A stretch of 64,000 nt of DNA. Source: a methane-oxidizing endosymbiont of Gigantopelta aegis. GTDB lineage: Bacteria; Pseudomonadota; Gammaproteobacteria; Methylococcales; Methylomonadaceae. Made by a program: the position numbers and the translations under genes. Below, piece after piece: positions 48,992-60,074 of the stretch (position 1 is the first letter of the stretch; each line of letters begins with the position of its first letter). The stretch is taken from the NCBI RefSeq assembly GCF_016097405.1, contig NZ_JAEHGD010000001.1:1671693-1735692 (forward strand), read 5' to 3'. The notes under the pieces were generated by a model that worked only from the letters and a program-made list of their open reading frames with translations, did not search any database and was not told where the DNA came from.

Positions 48992-51172
48992 TTAAAGCTT
49001 GAGAATAATGCCACCTAAAGGCGGTAGTGTGACGGTAATGGAGTGATTTTGATTCATCCAGGGAACAGGCTCTGATAAGGCGACGGCATTACCGGTATTG
49101 CTCCCACCGTAATAACTGGAATCGGAATTGAATATTTCGATGTATTGGCCTTCTTCTGGTACACCGATACGGTATTGCTCTCGTACCAGCGGGGTAAAAT
49201 TGAGAATAATGACTAAAAATTCCTGTTCTGTTTTACGCAAGTAACTGATAACCGATTGGTTGACATCATGACAGTCAATCCAGTCAAAGCCTTTAGCATC
49301 AAAGTCATATCGATTCAAAGCGGACTGTGTGCTGTAGAGTTTGTTTAAATCTTTAATCAGTGTTTTCATACCTTGGTGTTGTGGATAGTCCAGCACATAC
49401 CAATCTAGCATCTGATTGAAATTCCATTCCGTGCCTTGCCCGAATTCCTGCCCCATGAATAAGAGTTTTTTACCTGGATAGGTGAACATATAGGTATAGA
49501 GTAAACGCAGGTTGGCAAATTTTTGCCATTCATCGCCCGGCATTTTATTCAGCATGGAGTTTTTGCCATGTACCACTTCGTCGTGCGAAAAAGGCAGGAT
49601 AAAATTTTCCGAGAACGCATACAGCATGCCAAATGTGAGTTGGTCGTGATGATGTTTGCGATGGATCGGGTCCTGCTGCATATAGGACAGGGTGTCGTGC
49701 ATCCAGCCCATATTCCATTTCATCGAAAATCCCAGGCCGCCGGTCCAGGTCGGACGTGTGACTTGTGGCCAGGAGGTGGATTCTTCAGCCATGATGACCG
49801 TGCCGGGAAGCTGTTCATGGGTGACTGTGTTTAGATGTCTTAAAAAGTCAATTGCTTCTAGGTTTTCATTACCGCCATATTGGTTAGGAATCCAGTCGCC
49901 TTCCTCGCGAGAATAATCCAGGTATAACATGGATGCGACCGCATCGACACGCAAGCCATCAATATGAAATTCTTCCAGCCAGAAAATAGCGCTGGCCAAC
50001 AAAAAGTTGCTGACTTCATTGCGTCCAAAATTATAGATCAGCGTGCCCCAGTCACGGTGTTCACCTTTACGTGGATCCTCATGTTCATACAGGGCGGTGC
50101 CATCAAAGCGAGCGAGTGCAAATGAATCTTTTGGAAAATGCGCCGGCACCCAGTCCAGCATCACGCCAATACCATTTTGATGGCAATAATCCACAAAAAA
50201 GCGGAAGTCGTCGGGGGTACCAAAACGGCTGGTTGGGGCATAGTATCCGGTGGTTTGGTAGCCCCAGGACGCATCTAAAGGATGTTCGGTAATCGGCAGT
50301 AATTCAATATGGGTGAAACCGGTTTCTTTGACGTAATCAACCAGCTGTTTGGCCAGAGTACGGTAATTTAGAAAATTCCCTTGAGCATCCCGTTTCCATG
50401 AGCCTAAATGAACCTCGTAAATGGACATGGGTTCATGTTGCCAGTCAAATTTTTGCCTTTGACTGATCCATTGGGCATCATGCCAGGTGTAGTTATTTTC
50501 ATCGGTGACGATGGCAGCCGTTTTAGGACGGAATTCAAATTGTTGTCCATAAGGGTCGGTCTTGACCAGAATTTCATCGCTGTAGCGATTTAAAATTTCA
50601 AATTTATAGAGTGCGCCTTCGGTTAAATTTGGGATGAAGAGTTCCCAGATGCCACTGCCGCCGAGGTTACGCATCGGATGGCAGCGGCCATCCCACTGAT
50701 TGAAGTCACCTATGACACTGACGCGGCCAGCATTCGGTGCCCAAACAGCAAAATAGACACCATGAATATCATCAATCGTATGTAAATGGGCGCCTAATTT
50801 GCGATAAATATGCCAATGCTTGCCTTCACCAAACAGGTGTTGGTCAAATTCAGATAACACGGGGCCGAAGTCATACGGGTCATAATTGATATGATCATGG
50901 CCTTGTTTATCGGTCCAATGCAGTAGGTAATGTTCATCTTCATCCAGTGAGTCGGGGGCCTTGCAAATAAACAGGTCGGTGCCCTCAATACGCTTGAATT
51001 CCGGCCCTTTAGCGCCTAAACGAACCGTTTCGGCATGGGGCATGAATACGCGAATTAAATCTTGATTATTAACGGTATGCAAACCAAGAACCGAAAACGG
51101 ATCATGATGCTTGGCATGGATTATTTTCAAGGTATCCGAATCGAGTAATGGGCCACTGATTTGCTTTTCCAT
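48992..51172 (-). CDS. glgB: 1,4-alpha-glucan branching enzyme
   Basis: The 726-residue GH13 enzyme introduces alpha-1,6 branches into glycogen. An N-terminal CBM48 module ([21 protein letters not shown]) precedes the catalytic barrel with [10 protein letters not shown], the nucleophile Asp in [17 protein letters not shown], the acid/base Glu in MAEESTSWP and [12 protein letters not shown]. The C-terminal beta domain ends [11 protein letters not shown]. It is the first gene of glgB-glgA and diverges from glgC across a 248-base region. Confidence 0.97.
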   Translation of the reverse strand: MEKQISGPLLDSDTLKIIHAKHHDPFSVLGLHTVNNQDLIRVFMPHAETVRLGAKGPEFKRIEGTDLFICKAPDSLDEDEHYLLHWTDKQGHDHINYDPYDFGPVLSEFDQHLFGEGKHWHIYRKLGAHLHTIDDIHGVYFAVWAPNAGRVSVIGDFNQWDGRCHPMRNLGGSGIWELFIPNLTEGALYKFEILNRYSDEILVKTDPYGQQFEFRPKTAAIVTDENNYTWHDAQWISQRQKFDWQHEPMSIYEVHLGSWKRDAQGNFLNYRTLAKQLVDYVKETGFTHIELLPITEHPLDASWGYQTTGYYAPTSRFGTPDDFRFFVDYCHQNGIGVMLDWVPAHFPKDSFALARFDGTALYEHEDPRKGEHRDWGTLIYNFGRNEVSNFLLASAIFWLEEFHIDGLRVDAVASMLYLDYSREEGDWIPNQYGGNENLEAIDFLRHLNTVTHEQLPGTVIMAEESTSWPQVTRPTWTGGLGFSMKWNMGWMHDTLSYMQQDPIHRKHHHDQLTFGMLYAFSENFILPFSHDEVVHGKNSMLNKMPGDEWQKFANLRLLYTYMFTYPGKKLLFMGQEFGQGTEWNFNQMLDWYVLDYPQHQGMKTLIKDLNKLYSTQSALNRYDFDAKGFDWIDCHDVNQSVISYLRKTEQEFLVIILNFTPLVREQYRIGVPEEGQYIEIFNSDSSYYGGSNTGNAVALSEPVPWMNQNHSITVTLPPLGGIILKL

Positions 51173-51420
51173 GGGGTGCTGCCTCTGTTATAGGTGTTGT
51201 TATTAACTATGGATAGTACCAAATTCACTGGTTGGAATGAAATTTGTGTTAAGACTATTGTGAAAAGAGCCAGATTAGACAACAATAGGGCTGTAGCCCG
51301 TATTTTTATGACGGCTCAAGATATAAGCGCTTATCAAAGCACGACTTGTATTCTGAACGCCGAAATAAATTTATTGATTTAGGATACAATAAAAAAAAAT
51401 AAACCTGTCAAGGGGGAAAT

Positions 51421-52695
51421 ATGTCGAACCATGGTAAGTCAACGGAACGTTTTGTCAGTCATCTCACCCGAAATACGATTGCCTTGATTTTAGCCGGTGG
51501 GCGAGGTTCTCGTTTAAAGGATATGACTAATTGGCGCGCTAAACCCGCCGTGCCTTTTGGTGGAAAGTTTAGAATTATTGACTTTCCTTTATCAAATTGC
51601 ATGAATTCTGGTATTCGTAAAATCGGTATTTTGACGCAGTATAAAGCGGATTCTCTGATTCGGCATATTATGCAAGGTTGGGGGTTTTTGCGGGGTGAAT
51701 TCGGTGAATATGTCGATTTAATGCCGGCGCAACAACGTCATTCAGAAAATGATTGGTATTTAGGTACCGCCGATGCTATCTATCAAAATATCGATATTTT
51801 ACGGCATCGCAACCCGGAATTTATTTTAGTGTTGGCAGGTGATCATATCTATAAAATGGATTATGGCGCCATGTTGGCCGATCATGTGGCGAATAATGCA
51901 GATTTGACTATCGGCTGTCTTGAAGTTCCTCTGGAGGATGCCAAGGAGTTTGGTGTGATGCACGTTGATGATGAACGCCGCGTCATTGATTTTGTTGAGA
52001 AACCAGAAAATCCACCAGTCATGCCTGGTCGGATGGATACGGCATTAGCGTCGATGGGTATCTATGTGTTCAATGCTGGTTTTTTATTTGAACAATTAAT
52101 CAAAGACGCCGATACCCCAGGGTCAAGCCGTGATTTTGGTAAAGATATTATTCCGGCAGTGATCGAAAAATACCGGGTGAATGCTTATCCTTTCCTTGAT
52201 TTACAAGGCGGGCAAAGTTATTGGCGTGATGTGGGTACGATTGACGCCTATTGGAAAGCCAATATGGAATTGATTGGCGTAAAACCAGATTTGAATTTAT
52301 ATGATAAAACCTGGCCAATCTGGACTTATCAGGAACAAACACCGCCGGCAAAATTTGTGTTTGATGATGATGACAGGCGTGGACAGGCAATTGATTCGAT
52401 GGTGTCGGGTGGCTGTATTGTCTCAGGCGCTAAGGTTAAGCATTCGTTGTTGTTTTCAAAAGTCAGAGTGAATTCATATTCATTGGTTGAAGATTCAGTT
52501 ATTTTGCCGGAAGTCAATATTGGTCGCCATTGCCGAATCAAAAAAGCGATTGTTGAAAAAGGTTGCGATGTACCGGAGGGGACGATTATTGGCGAAAACA
52601 GAGCCGATGATGAAAGGCGTTTTCATGTCAGCCCAGGGGGAGTGGTGTTGGTGACGTCTGAAATGTTAGGCCAAAGACGCCATTATGTCCGGTAA
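51421..52695 (+). CDS. glgC: Glucose-1-phosphate adenylyltransferase
   Basis: The 424-residue enzyme makes ADP-glucose, the committed step of glycogen synthesis. It has the nucleotide-binding [57 protein letters not shown] and a C-terminal left-handed helix ([23 protein letters not shown] region). AAGGGGG precedes the ATG. The last bases overlap the start of the GH57 gene by 11. Confidence 0.97.
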   Translation: MSNHGKSTERFVSHLTRNTIALILAGGRGSRLKDMTNWRAKPAVPFGGKFRIIDFPLSNCMNSGIRKIGILTQYKADSLIRHIMQGWGFLRGEFGEYVDLMPAQQRHSENDWYLGTADAIYQNIDILRHRNPEFILVLAGDHIYKMDYGAMLADHVANNADLTIGCLEVPLEDAKEFGVMHVDDERRVIDFVEKPENPPVMPGRMDTALASMGIYVFNAGFLFEQLIKDADTPGSSRDFGKDIIPAVIEKYRVNAYPFLDLQGGQSYWRDVGTIDAYWKANMELIGVKPDLNLYDKTWPIWTYQEQTPPAKFVFDDDDRRGQAIDSMVSGGCIVSGAKVKHSLLFSKVRVNSYSLVEDSVILPEVNIGRHCRIKKAIVEKGCDVPEGTIIGENRADDERRFHVSPGGVVLVTSEMLGQRRHYVR

Positions 52696-52888
52696 CAAAA
52701 TAAGGTTGGTGTTGTGTTGGCACATGCACCAACCTGAGTACCGTGACCTCAGGACAGGGGAATATGTATTACCATGGACTTATTTGCATGCTATTAAAGA
52801 TTATGTCGATATGGCAGCACATTTGGAGGCCGTTCCCGATGCACGAGCCGTTGTTAGGGGCTGTTGCCGTTTTGAAAATCCCCCTTGA
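52685..52888 (+). pseudogene. GH57 glycosidase, N-terminal fragment (gene split by IS5-family element)
   Basis: The frame starts at ATG 52685 inside glgC and reads [20 protein letters not shown] and [20 protein letters not shown], the start of a GH57 alpha-glucanase or glucanotransferase with its HMHQP motif. After ARAVV (52856) the frame runs into the element and stops at 52888. Joining 52856 to the base after the right-hand TA copy restores VVNFSPILIEQ in frame, so the gene was whole before insertion. Confidence 0.93.
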
Positions 52889-53708
52889 AATTCAATAACT
52901 CCGCCACATAGATTGTTTATTTTGACTCAAAAACAAGCAAACTATGCCGCGACAAATGCTTACGGATGAACTTTGGGAGAAACTGAAGATAATTATGTTG
53001 AAAATGGGAATTTATGACAAACCTTGTCTTCGAAAAACAGTCGAAGGTATTTTTTATCGCTTGCGAGTAGGTTGTCCCTGGAGAGATTTACCCACGGCTT
53101 TTGGTAATTGGAATGCGGTATATAAACGATTCAATGACTGGTCTCGTAAAGAAAAACTGATGGGTATTTTTAACGCCCTGGTTGTTGACCCAGACCTGGA
53201 ATGGGAATTTATTGATGGGAGTATTGTGAAAGCACATCAGCATAGTAGTGGTGCGGCCTGTGAACAAGAAACAGCGATAGGGAAATCTGTCGCCGGGAAC
53301 ACCAGTAAAATTCATATGGCCGTTGATGCCTGTGGTCTTCCTATTCATTTCTCAGTGACAGGCGGCGAAGTTCATGACTGTAAAGAAGCACCGAAATTAG
53401 TTGCAGAGCTCCCAAAAGGTGACTATATAGTTGCTGACAGAGGCTATGACAGTGAAGCATTACGTCTTCAAATTAAAGACAAAGGGGCTGTTCCTGTTAT
53501 CCCAAGAAAAAAGAATTCAACTCGGGGAAATGATGAAATGGATTGGTGTCTCTACAAATATCGCCATCTCGTTGAAAATGTGTTTGCAAGACTTAAGCAT
53601 TTCAGAGCGATCGCCACGCGATATGACAAACTCAAACGAAATTTTGAAGGCTCTATCGCTCTGGCTTGCGCCTTTTTATGGTTACCTATGTGAAATGGCA
53701 ACAGCCCC
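52857..53708 (+). mobile_element. IS5-family insertion sequence, 852 bp, apparently intact
   Basis: Imperfect inverted ends begin GGGGCTGTTGCC on both sides (about 15 of the first 16 bases match). TA at 52855-52856 and 53709-53710 is the target duplication. The element contains one complete transposase gene. A deleted sibling with the same ends and the same TA context sits at 4913-5477. Insertion has split the GH57 gene of the glycogen cluster. Confidence 0.93.
52944..53693 (+). CDS. IS5-family transposase
   Basis: The 249-residue DDE transposase has an N-terminal helix-turn-helix region (MLTDELWEKLKIIML; GIFYRLRVGCPWRDLP). The first Asp is in FIDGSIVKAHQHS, the second in IVADRGYDS, and the Glu in YRHLVENVFARLKHF with the usual Y-R-E spacing. 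It is complete and looks functional. Its stop TGA (53691-53693) lies one base before ATG 53695, from which the GH57 C-terminal fragment is open. Confidence 0.95.
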   Translation: MPRQMLTDELWEKLKIIMLKMGIYDKPCLRKTVEGIFYRLRVGCPWRDLPTAFGNWNAVYKRFNDWSRKEKLMGIFNALVVDPDLEWEFIDGSIVKAHQHSSGAACEQETAIGKSVAGNTSKIHMAVDACGLPIHFSVTGGEVHDCKEAPKLVAELPKGDYIVADRGYDSEALRLQIKDKGAVPVIPRKKNSTRGNDEMDWCLYKYRHLVENVFARLKHFRAIATRYDKLKRNFEGSIALACAFLWLPM

Positions 53709-55227
53709 TAATTTCTCGCCAATTTTAATCGAACAGATTCAGGGTTACAGTCAACAGCTTCAACATTATTTTGAATCGCATTCGCCGCCTAAAGATCCGT
53801 TATTAGCAGCCTTAGTCACAGAATTAGACGCGTTAGAACACGTAGAGCGACTTAAACTCATCGAGAATTGCCGAAAGGCCAATAAATTACGACAAATCGA
53901 GCGCTATTCAGCTTTTAAGCAATTATATGATATTTCGGAGTGTCTACTGGCGATGCCAGAAGCGGTTCGTTATATCAATCAGCAATTTCTAATTGATCTT
54001 GTCGTTTGGTATCACTTGGCCTGGTTGGGTGAAACGGTAAAGCGCAGTGATGAAAGAGTGCAAGCCTTGATCGAAAAAGGGAAGGATTTCTCAGCGGATG
54101 ATCGACGCCTTTTATTGCAGATTATTCAGGATATATTGACGACTATTTTGCCACGTTATAAGGCATTGGCTGAACAGGGCAGCATTGAGCTTTCGGTGAC
54201 GCCATATGCGCACCCTATCATGCCGTTGTTGTTAGATATCCATTCTACCCATGAGGCGATGCCAAATGCGCCATTACCGGACATTGACGGCTATCCCGGC
54301 GGGGAAGAGCGGGTAAGATGGCATCTTGCGCAAGGGTTGGAGTGTTTTGAACAAACTTTTGGGTTCAAGCCACAAGGTTGCTGGCCTTCAGAGGGCAGTG
54401 TGAGCCGGCGGACGTTGGAAATCTTGTCAGAGTTTGATTTTAAATGGACCGCATCAGGTGGGAATGTGTTGAGAAACAGTTTGAAGGCTTCGGGGCAAGA
54501 GACGCAATCGATTCACCATCCATTTAAACTGGAAGGTTTACCAATACAGTGTTTTTTCAGAGATGACGGCCTATCGGACTTGATCGGTTTTGAATACTCC
54601 AAATGGCATGCCGATCATGCGGTGAGCGATTTAGTCCATCATATCGAAAATATTGGACATTTTTTGAAACAGGATGGTGTCGTTTCGATCATTATGGATG
54701 GCGAAAACGCCTGGGAATATTTTCCTGAAAATGGCTATTATTTTCTGTCTGCGCTTTATCAGCGTCTGGCCGAGCATCCTGATATCACACTGACAACATT
54801 TTCCGAATGTTTGAAAAATAATGAGCCTGTCATGATGCTGGATAAACTGGTTGCCGGCAGTTGGGTGTATGGGACGTTTTCAACCTGGATTGGAGACCCT
54901 GATAAAAACCGGGGCTGGGAAATGCTAGCCGAAGCCAAGCATGTGTTTGATAAGGTTGTTGCAACAGGTCAGCTATCGGGCAAGCAGCGCGCCGAAGCTG
55001 AGAAGCAACTTGCTGTGTGCGAAGGTTCTGACTGGTTTTGGTGGTTTGGCGATTATAACCCAGGCGATGCTGTCAGCACTTTTGAGAAACAATTTCGATT
55101 AAATCTTAAAAACCTCTATCACTTTCTTTCTGTTGAGCCGCCAGACTATTTGTTTCATTCCTTTGCAACAGGAAGTGGCGCCCCAGATATGGGGGGCGCC
55201 ATGCGTCGAGGAAGTGAAGAAGAATGA
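53695..55227 (+). pseudogene. GH57 glycosidase, C-terminal fragment
   Basis: From just inside the element (ATG 53695, MATAPNFSPILIEQ) a 510-residue frame continues the interrupted GH57 enzyme. It contains the family catalytic region: GCWPSEGSVSRRTLEIL with the likely nucleophile Glu, and DGENAWEYFPENG with the acid Asp/Glu area. Later parts include WVYGTFSTWIGDPDKNRGWEML and DWFWWFGDYN. Without the N-terminal HMHQP strand of the barrel it is probably inactive. The ATG sits one base after the transposase stop, so some product could arise by re-initiation. Confidence 0.9.
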
Positions 55228-55239
55228 GTCAACATAACT

Positions 55240-56703
55240 ATGAATGAACATCTGAAAAAGCGCCGGGCAGGCATTTTATTGCATATTACATCGCTACCAG
55301 GCGATGGCGAGAACGGTGTATTAGGCACGGAAGCGTTTAATTTTATCCATTTTTTACATGATACTGGCGTCACAGTCTGGCAAACTTTGCCTTTAGGTGT
55401 TCCACATGGAGACGGTTCGCCTTATCAATGTATGTCGGCCCATGCGGGTAATCCGGCTTTGATTGATTTATCGGATTTGGAGCAAAAAGGCTGGTTACAG
55501 CCCTCGCAACGTAGTTTTGATGGCTGGCATGATCATCAACTGATGACATTGGCATACCAGGGTTTTTTGGAGCTGGCTGATAAAGATGCGCAACAAGCGT
55601 TTAAGCAGTTTTGTGAAGATAAAGCCTTTTGGCTGGATGATTTTGCCTTGTTTTATGCTCTACATGATGAATTTAACCAGCAAAGCTGGAATACCTGGCC
55701 TGAACCTTTAAAACAGCGTCACCCCCGCGCATTAGCGGCCGCCCGGAAACGTCTGCAGGCCATGCTCGAGGTGATTAAATTTGAGCAATTCATTTTTTTC
55801 TCGCAGTGGAAAAAATTAAAGCAATGCGCAAATGAACACGGTATTTTGTTATTTGGCGATATTCCTATTTTTGTCGCCTATGACAGCGCCGATGTCTGGG
55901 CTAATCGTGCTGCATTCAAGTTGAATGAAGAGGGTGAAATGGTGGTTGTGGCTGGGGTGCCGCCGGACTATTTCTCGGAATTTGGTCAGCGCTGGGGCAA
56001 TCCACATTATGCCTGGGCTTATCATGTTGAAACCGGTTTCAAATGGTGGTTAGAACGTATTCAAACCCAGAATGAATTATTTGATATTTTGCGTATTGAT
56101 CATTTTCGGGGGTTGGAATCGGCTTGGGAAATTCCGGCTAATGAAGATACCGCAGTTAATGGGCAATGGGTCGAAGCGAGAGGTGATAAATTATTACGTG
56201 CTATTAGTCAACACTATCCCGATTTAGCTTTGGTTGCCGAAGATTTAGGGATTATTACCGATACGGTGGAAAAATTACGGGATGATTTTGAATTGCCCGG
56301 GATGAAAATTCTACAGTTTGCATTTGGCAACGGTGCTGGAAATCCGTATTTACCTCACAACTGCGTTCCAAACAGCGTCATTTACACAGGCACACATGAT
56401 AATGATACTACTTTAGGCTGGTTTAATCGCTTATCGGATGGCGAAAAACATCGTATTTATGAGTATCTTGGTTTTTCTCAAACGACGATGCCTTATACCT
56501 TGATTGGAACGGCGTTCGCATCTGTGTCGAGCCTGGCTGTGATTCCGATGCAGGATATTTTATGCCTAGACTCTGATTGTAGAATGAATATTCCAGGGAC
56601 GATAGAGGGTAACTGGCGTTGGCGCTTTTCCTGGGATCAACTGACCGATGAATATGCCGGGCGGTTAAAGCATCTGATTGGGTTATTTGGCAGGAATTTG
56701 TAG
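55240..56703 (+). CDS. malQ: 4-alpha-glucanotransferase (amylomaltase)
   Basis: The 487-residue GH77 enzyme reshuffles alpha-1,4-glucans and acts in glycogen or maltodextrin turnover. Family blocks: RRAGILLHITSLPGD, WQTLPLG, SPYQCMSAHAGNP, FGDIPIFVAYDSADVW, the nucleophile Asp in LRIDHFRGLESAWEIP, VAEDLGIIT, and TGTHDNDTTLGWF. It lies 12 bases after the split GH57 gene, so the IS insertion may reduce its transcription from the glgC promoter. Confidence 0.96.
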   Translation: MNEHLKKRRAGILLHITSLPGDGENGVLGTEAFNFIHFLHDTGVTVWQTLPLGVPHGDGSPYQCMSAHAGNPALIDLSDLEQKGWLQPSQRSFDGWHDHQLMTLAYQGFLELADKDAQQAFKQFCEDKAFWLDDFALFYALHDEFNQQSWNTWPEPLKQRHPRALAAARKRLQAMLEVIKFEQFIFFSQWKKLKQCANEHGILLFGDIPIFVAYDSADVWANRAAFKLNEEGEMVVVAGVPPDYFSEFGQRWGNPHYAWAYHVETGFKWWLERIQTQNELFDILRIDHFRGLESAWEIPANEDTAVNGQWVEARGDKLLRAISQHYPDLALVAEDLGIITDTVEKLRDDFELPGMKILQFAFGNGAGNPYLPHNCVPNSVIYTGTHDNDTTLGWFNRLSDGEKHRIYEYLGFSQTTMPYTLIGTAFASVSSLAVIPMQDILCLDSDCRMNIPGTIEGNWRWRFSWDQLTDEYAGRLKHLIGLFGRNL

Positions 56704-56735
56704 CACCGACTATGGTTGGGCATAAGCGGTGCTAC
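56700..56735. terminator. Hairpin between the convergent malQ and xoxJ genes
   Basis: GTAGCACCG pairs with CGGTGCTAC around 18 bases that can partly pair themselves. It overlaps the malQ stop codon and lies 15 bases past xoxJ. No T run is present, so activity as a terminator is uncertain. Confidence 0.5.
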
Positions 56736-56750
56736 AAAATGCTTCAAGCT

Positions 56751-57593
56751 TCAATCGTCATCATGTCGGCGCGATTGTTTGGGGATGGGTAATACCGGAA
56801 TATGGTAGCTTTCGATAATTTGAATGATTTCCTCTGAATTTTTGTCGATGAGGCGTTCTAACATGGCTTTTCTGTCGTTATCACCATAACGAACCGCCAT
56901 ACTCATTGAAAAATCAAATTTTATATCCGGTGTTGATTGCATAGGCAGGACAATATAGCTGCCTTCCGGGCTCTTAGATGTGATATAACCGGATAACGGA
57001 CCCCACAAAATTACCATATCGATTTTTCCAGCTCTCAGGTCTTTTTCAATTTGCATGGCGACATTGTTCTCATCGTCACCCGTCATACTCTGATAGGGAA
57101 TGCCTTGGTCCAGTAAACCTATTTTTTGTAGCCAGGCTGTCCCAGGGCCTCGGTCAAACATGGCGATTTTCATGCTTTCAATTTTTTGCAGTGGTTGATC
57201 GGCCAGTTGTTCAGGCGAGGTGATGTGATCCCAACCGCGTCCTTTGGCAATGACTAGCGTATAAGTTGAATGGAAATAGGGTTTAGTCGTCTTAGCAAAA
57301 TCAAATCCGGCCGGAACACCCATGACAACATCACATTTAAATTGGTCGGTTCCTTCAATTTCGGATTTTAGTGTGTTACGAATAAAGCCGATTCGTTGTG
57401 GAAACCAGTAATATTCCAGTTCCTGACCGAGTTGCTCGGCAAACAATTGTGCAATCTTGTTTTCATACCCGGTTTGTTCTTTGGTCGAGTAGGGCGGATT
57501 GAGCGGGTCGGCGCAGACACGGAATTTTTCCGCAGCATTCACCGAAAAACTATAAATAAACAGAAATAAGAAAAATAGTTGTGTTCGAAACAT
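56751..57593 (-). CDS. xoxJ: Periplasmic solute-binding protein XoxJ (MxaJ-like)
   Basis: The exported protein of about 280 residues is of the type-3 solute-binding fold (FRVCADPLNPPYSTKEQTGYENKIAQLFAEQLG; FPQRIGFIRNTLKS; CDVVMGVPAGFDF; DMVILWGPLSGY). XoxJ partners XoxF methanol dehydrogenase and is proposed to help activate it, perhaps with its cofactor or metal. I prefer ATG 57593, which directly opens the signal peptide FFLFLFIYSFSVNA, over an earlier start at 57638. It follows xoxF after a terminator-like hairpin. The cytochrome gene xoxG is not next to it. Confidence 0.9.
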   Translation of the reverse strand: MFRTQLFFLFLFIYSFSVNAAEKFRVCADPLNPPYSTKEQTGYENKIAQLFAEQLGQELEYYWFPQRIGFIRNTLKSEIEGTDQFKCDVVMGVPAGFDFAKTTKPYFHSTYTLVIAKGRGWDHITSPEQLADQPLQKIESMKIAMFDRGPGTAWLQKIGLLDQGIPYQSMTGDDENNVAMQIEKDLRAGKIDMVILWGPLSGYITSKSPEGSYIVLPMQSTPDIKFDFSMSMAVRYGDNDRKAMLERLIDKNSEEIIQIIESYHIPVLPIPKQSRRHDDD

Positions 57594-57720
57594 ATTTAAA
57601 GAATGAATAAAAGTTAATGATAAGGGTAACGATACCATTAACTGACAGACAAGCTAAATAAAAAGTTCGATGCGCACTAAATCCGAGAAGACTGCTTTGC
57701 TCAAGATTTTTTTGTACCTC

Positions 57721-57757
57721 AAAAAGAAAGGCCTTGACTGAGAACAGCCAAGGCCTT
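57721..57757 (-). terminator. Terminator or attenuating hairpin after xoxF
   Basis: On the minus strand AAGGCCTTG pairs perfectly with CAAGGCCTT around a 12-base loop, followed by TCTTTTT. It lies 26 bases past the xoxF stop and before xoxJ, so it could make xoxJ expression lower than xoxF. Confidence 0.75.
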
Positions 57758-57783
57758 GTTTGCTCTTTTAAATAAGTTGAAAC

Positions 57784-59643
57784 TTATTTATTATCAGGCA
57801 GTGCAAATACAGTCAGTGTACCGCCCAATTTTGTGAAAGAGCTTAAGCTTCTGTATGCACCTACGGCGCCCAAGCCTTCAGAGTTAGAAGACTCTTCACC
57901 AGTATCTAGGCCCGCAGCGATACCGATACCGGCCCAGCCACCAATACCAGACAAGACGCCAACGTATTGTTTACCGTTGTATTCCCAAGTATTGACGTTG
58001 CCGATAATACCTGAAGGCGTTTTGAAGCGATACAGTTCTTTGCCTGTTTTCGCATCAACCGCTTTCAAGTAACCTTCCAGGGTGCCATAGAAAACGACGC
58101 CGCCAGCAGTTGCAACAGAACCAGACCAGACAGAGAATGGTTCTTTATTTGACCAAACGATTTTACCTGTTGTGGCATCCCATGCGGTGAATTGACCGAG
58201 GTTATGAGAACCATCAGGTTTTCCAGTCAATACGTCACCTTGCGCAGGACGCATGGTCAAGGTTGCACCTACATAAGGCTGACCCGCTGTGTATGAAACT
58301 TCAAAAGGTTCATAGTTCATGCACAGGTGGTTGCCTGAAATGTAGAAGTAACCTGTTTGTGGTGAGTAAGAAACAGGTTGCTGGTTTTTAGCACCCAGTG
58401 CCGCAGGACAAATGTCGGTAGTGTTTTCGTCTTCACCGTGGAATTCGGTGGAATAACGATCAACAACTTGTGGACGGCCAGTTTTCATATCGACGTGGCT
58501 TGCCCAGTTGACTGTTTTGTCGAATTTTTCAGCGACTAACAATTCACCGGTAACGCGGTCTAAAGTATAGCCAAAACCGTTACGGTCGAAATGCACGATA
58601 GTTTTGCGCATTTTGCCGTTGATTTTTTGGTCAACCAGAACGGTTTCGTTGATACCATCGAAATCCCACTCATCATGTGGCGTCATTTGGTAAACCCATT
58701 TGACTTCACCGGTGTCGGCATCACGTGCCCACAAAGACATAGACCATTTGTTATCACCTGGACGTTGTACCGGGTTCCAAGTAGAAGGGTTACCTGAACC
58801 GTAATACACCAAGTTCAGATCTGGATCATAGCTGTACCAGCCCCAAGTGGTGCCACCGCCAATTTTCCATTGGTCGCCTTTCCAGGTTTTCAAGCTGGAA
58901 TCTTTACCCACTTTTTGAACTTTGCCATCTTTCCAGGTTGTGGTTTTGTTAGGGTTGATCAAAGTATCTGAATCAGGCCCCATGCTGTAACCTTTCCAGC
59001 GCAGTTCACCAGTGCGAATGTCATAGGCTGCAAGGAAACCCCGAACACCGAATTCACCACCGGCGATACCCGTCAGAACCATATCTTTAACGACTAATGG
59101 TGCATTAGTGTTGGTCATGCCCAGTTTAGGGTCGCCGTTTTGAACGCTCCATACGCGTTTACCGGTTTTAGCATCCAGTGCAGTCAGAACAGTGTCAGAC
59201 TGTTGTAGGAAAATTTTTCCATCGCCATAAGCCAAACCACGGTTGACGGTGTCACAACACATCACAGGGATGGTGACATCTGCATCCATTTGTGGTGTGA
59301 ATTCCCAAATGACGGATTGTGTTTTGGGGTCAATCGCATAAACCGTATTAGGAAAAGGTGTATGAATGTATAAAATGCCATTGATAAACAATGGGCCACC
59401 TTCATGGCCACGTAAAACACCTGTTGAGAAAGACCATGCAGGTTGCAGATATTTTACGTTTTTAGTGTTGATTTGATCCAGCTTGCTATACCGGGTACCT
59501 GCATAGTTACCTAATGCAGTGGCCCAGTTAGCCGGGTTTTGGGTCAGTTTTTCAACGCCGCTGTTAGCGCTTGAAAGGGTAGGTGCAGCAAGTAAAGTAG
59601 CTACAGTCGAAGCAAGCAGCCAGTTTTTTACAGGCTTCTTCAT
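57784..59643 (-). CDS. xoxF: Lanthanide-dependent PQQ methanol dehydrogenase XoxF
   Basis: The 619-residue periplasmic enzyme oxidises methanol to formaldehyde or formate with PQQ and a lanthanide. A signal peptide ([21 protein letters not shown]) is followed by an eight-bladed propeller of tryptophan-docking repeats (e.g. [16 protein letters not shown]). The vicinal disulfide is Cys129-Cys130. Metal-site residues are Glu197, Asn285 and catalytic Asp327. The extra Asp329 in EWDFDGINE is the lanthanide ligand that separates XoxF from calcium MxaF, which has Ala there. AGGAGG precedes the ATG. Confidence 0.96.
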   Translation of the reverse strand: MKKPVKNWLLASTVATLLAAPTLSSANSGVEKLTQNPANWATALGNYAGTRYSKLDQINTKNVKYLQPAWSFSTGVLRGHEGGPLFINGILYIHTPFPNTVYAIDPKTQSVIWEFTPQMDADVTIPVMCCDTVNRGLAYGDGKIFLQQSDTVLTALDAKTGKRVWSVQNGDPKLGMTNTNAPLVVKDMVLTGIAGGEFGVRGFLAAYDIRTGELRWKGYSMGPDSDTLINPNKTTTWKDGKVQKVGKDSSLKTWKGDQWKIGGGTTWGWYSYDPDLNLVYYGSGNPSTWNPVQRPGDNKWSMSLWARDADTGEVKWVYQMTPHDEWDFDGINETVLVDQKINGKMRKTIVHFDRNGFGYTLDRVTGELLVAEKFDKTVNWASHVDMKTGRPQVVDRYSTEFHGEDENTTDICPAALGAKNQQPVSYSPQTGYFYISGNHLCMNYEPFEVSYTAGQPYVGATLTMRPAQGDVLTGKPDGSHNLGQFTAWDATTGKIVWSNKEPFSVWSGSVATAGGVVFYGTLEGYLKAVDAKTGKELYRFKTPSGIIGNVNTWEYNGKQYVGVLSGIGGWAGIGIAAGLDTGEESSNSEGLGAVGAYRSLSSFTKLGGTLTVFALPDNK

Positions 59644-60074
59644 ATGTTTCCTCCTGGTATCCTGTTACGCGCCAGAATACGATTTCATGTTATTAAGACT
59701 AATATTAGTTTTAAAGCTTTGTTGGATGGCTTTTACTTTTTTCAGTTTAAGCTTAACCTGAATCAAGCGGTTACCGCCTTTCCAGATGCGTAAATTGAAT
59801 GATTTTGGGAAAAAAGTCAACTTTAAATGACAAAGAAATGACAACGGAACAATGGAGAATCGCTTTAGTTTTTTGGCTAAGGGCTTGAAATTTCAGAAAA
59901 CTGAACCGTTGTTAATGATCGCTTATGAAAGTGGGATAGATAATCTGATGGCTAAGTTGTGGTGGGCGAAGAATCGGAAGCACGGATATGCCGACTCTAG
60001 ATGCGAAGTGTTTGCTCAAATTTTTACCAACAGTGCTGGCTATAGTCTGTTTTGATGCTAAAGTTATAGGCATT
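59644..60074. other. 431-base region between xoxF and rnd, no supported gene
   Basis: It holds the xoxF leader with a strong AGGAGG site on the minus strand and the start region of rnd on the plus strand. A 67-codon plus-strand frame at 59852-60055 has no ribosome site or recognisable domain, and I leave it out. I could not place a convincing -35/-10 pair for xoxF. Confidence 0.6.

Noticed and set aside
51194-51382. 62-codon frame in the glgB/glgC divergent region
   Set aside because: No start signal or family; the 248-base region is better explained as two back-to-back promoters and leaders.
53431-53694. Extension of the GH57 C-terminal frame back through the IS to 53431
   Set aside because: These codons are an out-of-frame reading of the transposase gene; similarity to GH57 begins only after the element's right end.
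59852-60055. 67-codon frame between xoxF and rnd
   Set aside because: No ribosome-binding site, no recognisable domain, overlaps the rnd leader.
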